From: Streptomyces nodosus | GTDB taxonomy: Bacteria > Actinomycetota > Actinomycetes > Streptomycetales > Streptomycetaceae | DNA length: 64,000 bases | Direction: 5' to 3' | Assembly: GCF_008704995.1 (NCBI RefSeq) | Contig: NZ_CP023747.1 | Coordinates: forward strand, 310,001-374,000 | Shown here: one piece after another, positions 58,387 through 64,000 of the stretch | Layout: each line of letters opens with the position of its first letter | Position numbering within the stretch: position 1 is the first letter of the stretch | Program-made: the position numbers and the translations under genes | The notes under the pieces: model-generated | Told to the model about the DNA's origin: nothing | Databases searched by the model: none | The model's input: only the letters and a program-made list of their open reading frames with translations

Positions 58387-59199
58387 TCAACGAAGCGAAC
58401 GAAGCGTCGACTGGTAGGCGGGGCCGGGTGGCGGCCTGGAGGTAGCAGGAGAGGACAGTTCGAGGCGGGTGGCGTCGCGGGTGATGAGCCGTTCGTGCCG
58501 GGCGCCTTCCTCGCGGCCGTCGTAGGCCACCAAAGCGGAGGCAGGCAGTATGACCCGAACGGTCCACCCGATCAGGCGGCCCGGCACCGAGCAGCGGTTC
58601 ATCCGGACACAGTTCTGGCTGTAGCGATAGACCCGTGGGGTGAAGAGCCGCCCGGTCTCGAACGGTTCCTCCGGCAGGGGCACCAACCATGGCTGCTCGG
58701 CCGCAAAACACACGCCGATCGTGCGGGGACGGGACCTGATGCGACGGGCGTCGTCCTCCTGGTCCCACCTTTCGATCATCGCGTTGCTCGTGGCAAGCAT
58801 GTCCACTTCGGGGACGGGGACGAGGTGGTTGCGGTGGAACCAGCCGGTCTGTCCCTCGACTCCGCCCTTCTCATCGGCGCCGCCAATGCCCGGCTGGCAG
58901 TCGAAGGCGTCCAGACCGTAGTGCGAACGAAAGGCAGTCCAGCGTTCGGCTTCCACCCGGCGACGGGAAAGGCCCAGTACCTGGGCGACGGCGGCCCTGA
59001 GATCGTCGTAGTGGGCTCTCCCGGTCGACACTCCGCCCAGCACGTTGAGAGCGTGGACGTGGCCCTCGAAGAACGCCTGCTGGCCCGCCGAGGCGAAGAT
59101 GCTTCTCTGCACCAACGGCAAGAGTATGGGAGGCCAGTTGCTATGCGAAGGGCGTAGCTGCCGGGGGCAGAGCCTCAAGGACGACAGCCGTTCCAGCAA
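58387..59199 (-). pseudogene. IS21-family IstA transposase, 3' two-thirds remnant
   Basis: Begins within the gene: IFASAGQQAFFEGHVHALNV, LGGVSTGRAHYDDLRAAVAQ, VLGLSRRRVEAERWTAFRSH, YGLDAFDCQPGIGGADEKGG, VEGQTGWFHRNHLVPVPEVD (catalytic Glu region E-KGGVE), EEPFETGRLFTPRVYRYSQN, CVRMNRCSVPGRLIGWTVRV, VAYDGREEGARHERLITRDA. The HTH and first catalytic Asp are missing, the end is frameshifted near 58450, and no istB follows. The first 20 residues of the frame (59141-59199) belong to the neighbouring gene region. Confidence 0.85.
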
Positions 59200-59734
59200 C
59201 GGTTCGGTCTTCGTGCATCGTGATCACTTGGCCGGGCCGAAGATGCCGCCACTGCGAGGGATCGAGAGGGGCAAGTCGCGCCCAGGACCGCTCGCCGGGC
59301 CCCAGGAAAGGCGTGAACTCCACCCAGAGCGCCGCTATGTTGAGGGTCGGTTCGCCGGTTGGGGTTCGGTTACCGATGTTCCACATCAGTCGCAGGACGC
59401 CGGCTCCGGAGAATGGCGTCTGCCGACGACTCTCGCTGGCCGGTCGGAGGGTGAGGTCGGCTCGGATGATGCCGTTGCGGGTCTCGTAACAGCGGCAATG
59501 ACACCAGGCCGCGCTCCTCTCGAGCCGCATCTGCTCCGCGGCGTTGGCCAGGGCCTCCCAAAAACTGAGCGGAAGCGCATGGACGTCGCCGAGCTCCTCC
59601 AGCAGCCCGAGGGCCACTTCCCACTCGTCCTGGGTGAGGTACTCCCAGACATCCGTGACCGTGATGTCGTTCTCGGTGGCGATCTCTTCGGGGACCAGCA
59701 GAAAGGCAGCTTCCAGCAGCTTCGGGACATCCAT
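59141..59734 (-). CDS. Hypothetical protein (197 aa)
   Basis: ATG 59734 (DVPKLLEAAFLLVPEEIATE); longer ORF upstream is not supported. N-terminal helical part NDITVTDVWEYLTQDEWEVA, LGLLEELGDVHALPLSFWEA, LANAAEQMRLERSAAWCHCR; C-terminal beta-rich part LWVEFTPFLGPGERSWARLA, PLDPSQWRHLRPGQVITMHE, DRTVAGTAVVLEAL, which resembles the beta-barrel tail fold of EF-Tu-like domains found in similar Streptomyces hypotheticals. Function unknown; could be an immunity-type protein. Confidence 0.6.
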   Translation of the reverse strand: MDVPKLLEAAFLLVPEEIATENDITVTDVWEYLTQDEWEVALGLLEELGDVHALPLSFWEALANAAEQMRLERSAAWCHCRCYETRNGIIRADLTLRPASESRRQTPFSGAGVLRLMWNIGNRTPTGEPTLNIAALWVEFTPFLGPGERSWARLAPLDPSQWRHLRPGQVITMHEDRTVAGTAVVLEALPPAATPFA

Positions 59735-59925
59735 GCCCTGATTCTGGACCACGGCATCCTGGGGGCGGCTGGAGGCGCCTGGTGACGACGATCGAGCAGG
59801 TCGCGAAAGTTCGCAACGCTGGCGCTGTTCAGCTCGACCTGAGCCGTGCTGGCCATCGGTCACGACGTCGCGGACCACGTCTTCGGCCTTCTCGGCACTA
59901 TCGACGGGGCCTGAGCGGTTCCTGG

Positions 59926-60633
59926 TCAGAGTGCGATCGGGAGCTCCTCGATCCAGCAGTCGACTGACTTCGCGGCGATCACGCTCTGGGCGTCCTCGGC
60001 GTCGGCCCTGGTCAGGAAAACGCCCGCCCCGGTGACGTCAGGCCCATCCGTGCGGATCACCCGTGTCATGACGACGTAGACCCAGCGGTGACGCTCCCGG
60101 CGGATCGTGGCATTCCCTTCGGCCGACAGTGCGTCGATGAGTTCCTGGGCCGAGGCGATGTTGAGGCCGGCGTCAACCCCGGAGAGAGGCTGGCTGGGCC
60201 ATATCGGTCTGTCGGGGTGGAAGTCGTTGAAGAAGCTTTGGCGCGTTCGACTGAGGATTCCTTCCTTCCAGCCGACGGCCATGGCGACCACGTAGTCGGC
60301 CTCGTCCTGGCTCTGCAGAACGAAGACACGATCGCCCCGGCCGAAGGACACGCTGGCGTACTCGGCCTTGACCTGCTCACTCTCGGCAGCGGTCGCGCAC
60401 CTGATCGACAAACCGCGGTAGTCGTCACGGATCTTCACCACCGCGGCGGGCTTGAACAGCAGGTCGATCGTTGTCTCGGGTTCGCCGGGTGTGCCGGGCT
60501 GGCCGATGCTCCGCATCAGGAGTTGGCCGTGGCTCGCCGCGTAGGCCAAGAGGTGAAACCTGCGCTCGCTGCGGAAGAGCTCCTTGCCGGGGATGAGCTG
60601 GTGATCGTTGTTGAGCCAGGTGCTGTCCATCAT
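59926..60633 (-). CDS. Hypothetical protein (235 aa)
   Basis: ATG 60633 or 60630. Soluble protein: MDSTWLNNDHQLIPGKELFR, SERRFHLLAYAASHGQLLMR, ETTIDLLFKPAAVVKIRDDY, RGLSIRCATAAESEQVKAEY, VFVLQSQDEADYVVAMAVGW, KEGILSRTRQSFFNDFHPDR. The N-terminal half looks like a family of proteins that recognise or resemble immunity proteins (YxAxxGQLLLRS), but I cannot name it. The C-terminal part (VYVVMTRVIRTDGPDVTGAG, VFLTRADAEDAQSVIAAKSV) reads as a small alpha/beta domain. Isolated gene. Confidence 0.6.
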   Translation of the reverse strand: MMDSTWLNNDHQLIPGKELFRSERRFHLLAYAASHGQLLMRSIGQPGTPGEPETTIDLLFKPAAVVKIRDDYRGLSIRCATAAESEQVKAEYASVSFGRGDRVFVLQSQDEADYVVAMAVGWKEGILSRTRQSFFNDFHPDRPIWPSQPLSGVDAGLNIASAQELIDALSAEGNATIRRERHRWVYVVMTRVIRTDGPDVTGAGVFLTRADAEDAQSVIAAKSVDCWIEELPIAL

Positions 60634-60677
60634 GCGCTCACGATCTCTGTCTCGCCCACGCTGGTCAATGTGATTGC

Positions 60678-60815
60678 TCAGCTGAGGAAGCCGGGTCCGT
60701 TCTCACCGTGCTCGGCCTGCCCCCGAAGGCGGTCGTCCTGCTTCTTCTTCTCGTTGATGTGCCGCAGGCTCTCCTTCAGGGCCGCGACCCCTCCCAGCTT
60801 CAGTGCCATGCACAT
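60678..60815 (-). CDS. Possible 45-residue peptide downstream of encapsulin
   Basis: ATG 60815: CMALKLGGVAALKESLRHIN, EKKKQDDRLRGQAEHGENGP, GFLS. Highly charged helix with a hydrophobic start. It follows the encapsulin gene on the same strand after 64 bp, but has only a weak RBS and I do not recognise it. Confidence 0.3.
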   Translation of the reverse strand: MCMALKLGGVAALKESLRHINEKKKQDDRLRGQAEHGENGPGFLS

Positions 60816-60879
60816 CGCAGCCGCCCCGTCCGCTGGCCGGGCGCCGCAGTCAGGCGTGACTACGTGTCTCCGGCCCTGG

Positions 60880-61695
60880 TCAGGAGGTGAATGCCACCAC
60901 GGCCTCATCCGTGTACACCAGGAAAGTCAAAGTCTGACGGAAGTACATCTCGATCTGGTTCGCATCGTAGGCGGTGTAGCCGATCGCGAGGTCCTCACCG
61001 AGGCGCAGTTCGAAGTCGCCGCCCCGGGTGGACAGAAGGAAGGCGCCGTCGATCGCGGGTGCCCAGACGGGCGGCCCGTCCAGCAAGCGACCGAGATGCT
61101 CGGCGATGGGATAGCCGTGGTCGGACGTCTCGCTCACCGCGGTGTACGCATCGGCGCCCAGCACCAGCGAGTAGGGGCCGGCGACCCCGGCCAGGCGCAG
61201 CGTCGTCAGAGCCCGGCTGACGGCATCCGGGTAATTGCGGGGCTCGGTCGGGAGGCTGACCACGGGATTGGAGGTGCGCCGCCGTAGCCCGTCGATGCCC
61301 GCTGCCGCGTATCCTTCGAAGACGGCCCGGTCCTCGGCGAAGGCCATGGCGCGCACCGCGTCCTTGACGGGCTGCCAGTCGGAGTCCTGAGCACCGCGCT
61401 CGACGTTGTCCACCGCGTCGCGGGTGACCTTGAAGGGGACGCGGAGTTCGACCAGAGGTTGCACCTGACGCAGTCGCGCGAAGACGCCCTGTGCGGGAGC
61501 ATCGATGGCGGTGAGATGACCGGTGCCGGCTGCCGCCAGCGTGGGTCCATCGGGTCCGGTCACGTCCACGACCCGGCGGCCCCCGACGTTGCGCTGGAAG
61601 GTGCGACGGGCCTCGTCCTCGATCTGTGCCCACGCCTGGGGTGTGATGGGGGCGAGTTCGCGGTGGAGGTTGTTCATACCGGTGGACGTGGACAT
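60880..61695 (-). CDS. Family 1 encapsulin nanocompartment shell protein
   Basis: 271 residues from ATG 61695; the open frame continues upstream through the DyP stop without a proper start. HK97-like shell protein that self-assembles into a 60-mer or larger cage. Recognised parts: MNNLHRELAPITPQAWAQIE, DEARRTFQRNVGGRRVVDVT, GPDGPTLAAAGTGHL, ELRVPFKVTRDAVDNVERGA (E-loop region), MAFAEDRAVFEGYAAAGIDG, YSLVLGADAYTAVSETSDHG, GGDFELRLGEDLAIGYTAYD and the end MYFRQTLTFLVYTDEAVVAF. Four bases after the DyP stop, so both are in one operon. Confidence 0.93.
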   Translation of the reverse strand: MSTSTGMNNLHRELAPITPQAWAQIEDEARRTFQRNVGGRRVVDVTGPDGPTLAAAGTGHLTAIDAPAQGVFARLRQVQPLVELRVPFKVTRDAVDNVERGAQDSDWQPVKDAVRAMAFAEDRAVFEGYAAAGIDGLRRRTSNPVVSLPTEPRNYPDAVSRALTTLRLAGVAGPYSLVLGADAYTAVSETSDHGYPIAEHLGRLLDGPPVWAPAIDGAFLLSTRGGDFELRLGEDLAIGYTAYDANQIEMYFRQTLTFLVYTDEAVVAFTS

Positions 61696-61699
61696 CTGA

Positions 61700-62683
61700 T
61701 CAGACTCCTTTGAGGCTTCCGATACCCAGGCAGCCTTCGGCTGTGGTGACGCCCGTGGGCGGAGCGGGCAGATCGTCAAGGAAGTCGGCAGTGGGCACGC
61801 AGAAGAGGGATCCGGTGACCGCCGTGGAGAAGTCGAGGATACGGTCGTGGATGTGGGGCCGGTCACCGAGGAACATGTTCCGCAACATGTGCTCGATCAC
61901 CTCGGGCGTGCGCGCGTAGCCGATGAAGTAGGTGCCGAACTCTCCGTCCCCGATACGGCCGAACGGCATGTTGTCGCGTACGATCTTACGCTCGGTTCCA
62001 TTGGCGTCGGTGATTGTATTGAGGGCGACATGGGAGTCAGCGGGCTTGACGTCGTCAGGCAGTTCCACGTTGTCCAGCTTGGTCCGCCCGATGACCTTCT
62101 CCTGCTCTTCGATTGACAATGCCTTCCAGGCCGTGAGGTCGTGTAGGTATTTCTGGACGATGACATAACTGCCGCCTGCGAAGTTCCGGTCTTCGTTACC
62201 GATGAACACCGATTCGTCCGCGAGTGCGCCCTCCGGATTCTCCGTGCCGTCGACGAAACCGAGCAGATCACGCTCGTCGAAGGACTTAAAACCGTGGACC
62301 TCGTCGACCACGGTGGCCGCTCCATGGAGGCGTTCGCCGATCAGTTGGGCCAGTTCGAAACACAGGTCCATACGGCGGGCCCGCACATGGAAGAGCAGGT
62401 CACCAGGGGTAGACGGGGCACAGTGGCGGGAGCCCGCCAACGGGATGAAAGGATGCAGATCGCGAGGGCGCGGCCCGTTGAAGAGCCGGTCCCACGCGGC
62501 GGAGCCGATCCCGACCACACAGGTGAGCCCGACATCCGGAGACCGGAAACCGACCGACCTTTTCAGCCCTGGCACGTCTTGGAGCAGGTCACGAACGACG
62601 GCCTCACCACCCGGCGCGATGCTGCATACGAGAAATACGGCGGCCTTGGCCGGTGGGGCAAGCACCGACTGCGACTCGACCAC
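61700..62683 (-). CDS. DyP-type heme peroxidase, encapsulin cargo
   Basis: 327 residues from GTG 62683. B-type DyP: the GxxDG motif is seen in DLLGFVDGTENPEGA (catalytic Asp), proximal heme His in KPADSHVALNTITDANGTER, distal Arg in KIVRDNMPFGRIGDGEFGTY, FIGYARTPEVIEHMLRNMFL. The C-terminus TTAEGCLGIGSLKGV is the encapsulin cargo-loading peptide (consensus GSLGIGSLKG), with Cys in place of Ser. So this peroxidase is packaged inside the shell encoded next to it. Oxidises phenolic/dye substrates with H2O2; physiological role is oxidative stress. First gene of the two-gene operon. Confidence 0.93.
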   Translation of the reverse strand: MVESQSVLAPPAKAAVFLVCSIAPGGEAVVRDLLQDVPGLKRSVGFRSPDVGLTCVVGIGSAAWDRLFNGPRPRDLHPFIPLAGSRHCAPSTPGDLLFHVRARRMDLCFELAQLIGERLHGAATVVDEVHGFKSFDERDLLGFVDGTENPEGALADESVFIGNEDRNFAGGSYVIVQKYLHDLTAWKALSIEEQEKVIGRTKLDNVELPDDVKPADSHVALNTITDANGTERKIVRDNMPFGRIGDGEFGTYFIGYARTPEVIEHMLRNMFLGDRPHIHDRILDFSTAVTGSLFCVPTADFLDDLPAPPTGVTTAEGCLGIGSLKGV

Positions 62684-63059
62684 GGAGTCTGCCTCCCAGT
62701 TGTCAGGGCTACGGCATTACACAAAACGTCGCGACGCAGCCGAAATACTAGCTTCCGGTCGACAGCGGCGCCGTTAGCCTCGCGCTTTCCCGAACGGGTT
62801 TAAGGGCCGTCCCACAGTCAAGGGTCCGGGTGTTGCGCTCCCGAACTCGTTCCAGAGCCGTCGGTACCTCTTCACTGGTCGCATGAGACCCGAAACGATC
62901 CGCAGCTCGGCACTTGGTGCCTTCCTCGATCCCGAGGAAGGCGTGGACTGCTCCAGCTTGTACGGCGAAACCGTCGGTCACGTGCCGCGCCAGACAGCGT
63001 GGGTACGGGCAAGGGGACGATCGGGCGTCACTGATACACCCCGCAGGGAGTGCCTCGAC
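62684..63059. other. DyP/encapsulin promoter region and worn IS sequence
   Basis: No intact gene. 62684-62760 should hold the DyP promoter; CGAAATACTAGCTTCCG (62740-62756) is the only AT-richer patch. Beyond it, minus-strand text (63000-62880) may be the far end of the IS5-type remnant but no motif survives. Confidence 0.35.
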
Positions 63060-63430
63060 GTCGCAAAAGGCGGGCCCCGTGCTGTTGGCGGGGGCATCGA
63101 CGTGGTCCACGGCGAGATCGGATGGGCGGTGTGCCACGAACGAGGGGTTCGAGAGCCTGGCTATCGTGGGTTTGACGGCAGAGACACCGATAGAGAGGCA
63201 GACCGGTCCGCTCCGCGATCGAGTGGATCTTCGATCGCTTCTTGCCGCGATCGACAGGATTCGGAATTGTCAGCTCCCCCCTTTTTGGCTCGCATGTTCA
63301 CGGAGTCCCTCGCGCACCGCGACCAGTCCAGATCTCCCCGGATGCCGAGTTCGTCCAGCGCCAGGCGATGGAGCTTCGCCCGCACCCGTGCAGCGGAGGT
63401 CTCGGAGAATCGTCTGTGGGCGGTCTGTCA
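63060..63430 (-). pseudogene. IS5-family transposase internal fragment
   Basis: Minus-strand reading from 63430: TAHRRFSETSAARVRAKLHR, LALDELGIRGDLDWSRCARD, SVNMRAKKGG (DSV(N)xRAKKGG holds the first catalytic Asp of IS5/IS1182-like DDE enzymes), then a frame change and LTIPNPVDRGKKRSKIHSIA, ERTGLPL, HDSQALEPLVRGTPPIRSRR. Both ends of the element are missing and the C-terminal catalytic Glu region is not visible. Its left edge in transcription terms touches the truncated DUF3626 gene at 63428. Confidence 0.7.
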
Positions 63431-63997
63431 CAACGTGCCGAAGACCGACCGCAACTGCCGCCAGGTACATCCCGAGGTGGCGACGAAGTCGTCGAGGTCG
63501 TCCTGACGATCGGCGAGGGCAAGCTCGATGAGCCCCATGCGGGCCGCAACACCGAAATCCGCGGGTTCAAGGAAACTGTCAGGGTAGCAGAATGTGGTCC
63601 GCGCCAGCGTTTTGGCCGTCAGCCGGAAGTGGGCAGAGCCGAACCGCGGTGCCCCGCTGGCGCGCTTGCGACGGAAGTTCAACGCCCCATAGACCGGCCG
63701 CTCATGAGCGGGCGCTTCGTCGTAGGCCCCGTCGAAGGTCCGGCTCTCCCAGCGCCACCGGTCACCGCCGGGATATGCGGTCAGGCCGCCGTTGCTGGTC
63801 CCCGTGACGAACTGCGAGCGGTAGACACCGTCCTCGGCCATGGCATCCGGGATCGGCTTGCCGTGCAGCAGTCGGTCTGGGGGGAAGTTGAGGGTCACCC
63901 GCAGCGTCGAGTCCACCGGACGGCCCGACGCCAGTTCCGCGACATGGCCAAGGGCCCCTTCCTGTGATGTCTGGGAGGCCGTGGATCTCATCCGCAC
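63428..63997 (-). pseudogene. DUF3626 protein truncated by the IS5 remnant
   Basis: 189 residues in the window from ATG 63997. LASGRPVDSTLRVTLNFPPD, RLLHGKPIPDAMAEDGVYRS, QFVTGTSNGGLTAYPGGDRW, RWESRTFDGAYDEAPAHERP, VYGALNFRRKRASGAPRFGS, AHFRLTAKTLARTTFCYPDS is the well-preserved N-terminal half of DUF3626 (LNFxPDR...DGVYRSQFxTGxSNGGLxAxxGGxRxxWE...FGGAY). The last 40 residues still look coding but the gene stops at 63428 exactly where IS5 text starts, shorter than the 280-300 residues usual for the family. Start may lie beyond the window. Confidence 0.7.
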
Positions 63998-64000
63998 AGT

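Noticed and set aside
58387..59157. Plus-strand 268-codon frame across the same place as IS21 remnant
   Set aside because: Shadow of the clearly IstA-like minus-strand reading.
1..64000. CRISPR array
   Set aside because: No regularly spaced direct repeats of 24-40 bases were seen anywhere; repeats found are operators, inverted repeats or IS ends.

Overview
The window is high-GC actinobacterial DNA, almost certainly from a Streptomyces chromosome arm or a large plasmid. Support: dense GC3-biased ORFs, many GTG/TTG starts, the crowd of TetR/HxlR/LysR/XRE one-gene regulators, an actinobacterial conjugation module, IS701/IS256/IS5/IS21/IS3-type transposase fragments, and 7Fe-ferredoxin, NarGHJI and encapsulin genes of actinobacterial type. 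Roughly a quarter of it is decayed: I count about fifteen gene remnants broken by single stops, one-base indels in C/G runs, internal deletions or IS edges.

Layout. 0.5-4.9 kb: right end of an integrative conjugative element (DUF6112-like membrane protein, membrane-anchored transfer protein with an in-frame TGA, TrbL/VirB6-like protein, frameshifted SCO6880-like protein) running into a broken MerR gene. 4.9-9.6 kb: cupin-like protein, glycosyltransferase, nucleotidyltransferase, transposase stub, class V aminotransferase. 9.9-26.4 kb: repeated 'enzyme plus its own regulator' units, several with clear palindromic operators (hydrolase/TetR/YrdB; HxlR/aldo-keto reductase; NmrA/TetR; XRE; DUF1772/TetR; SDR+F420-type reductase/TetR), interrupted by an IS256 remnant, a MITE and an abutting IS701-family element that share one CTAG target repeat. 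26.4-28.2 kb: IS3 tail, aconitase 3' fragment, universal-stress/phosphatase remnant.

28.2-39.6 kb is the physiological core: a complete translationally coupled narGHJI respiratory nitrate reductase operon, then a cupin, a DUF-type membrane protein, a second cupin, a 7Fe ferredoxin, two paralogous proteins (one carrying a hemerythrin-like region plus DUF2249), a third cupin, a DUF6104-type small protein, and a winged-helix regulator with three SufR-like cysteines. A TTTYTACGA promoter element recurs before three of these genes, so they may be one redox/NO-responsive regulon. This is the best candidate for a poorly described system in the window.

39.6-49.8 kb returns to regulator/enzyme pairs (SDR, LysR, HxlR/azoreductase, SDR+MFS/HxlR, DsbA-like) between integrase remnants, a truncated uracil-DNA glycosylase and an IS256 remnant; two SDRs lack a canonical catalytic residue. 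49.8-58.1 kb: PIG-L amidase, decayed GH2 and GH3 glycosidases, MFS exporter, a ParB-like/Gfo-Idh chimera, and an OFA-type MFS transporter with its 42-residue small partner. 58.4-64 kb: IS21 remnant, two uncharacterised proteins, an encapsulin/DyP-peroxidase nanocompartment operon with a recognisable cargo-loading tail, an IS5 remnant and a DUF3626 gene cut by it.
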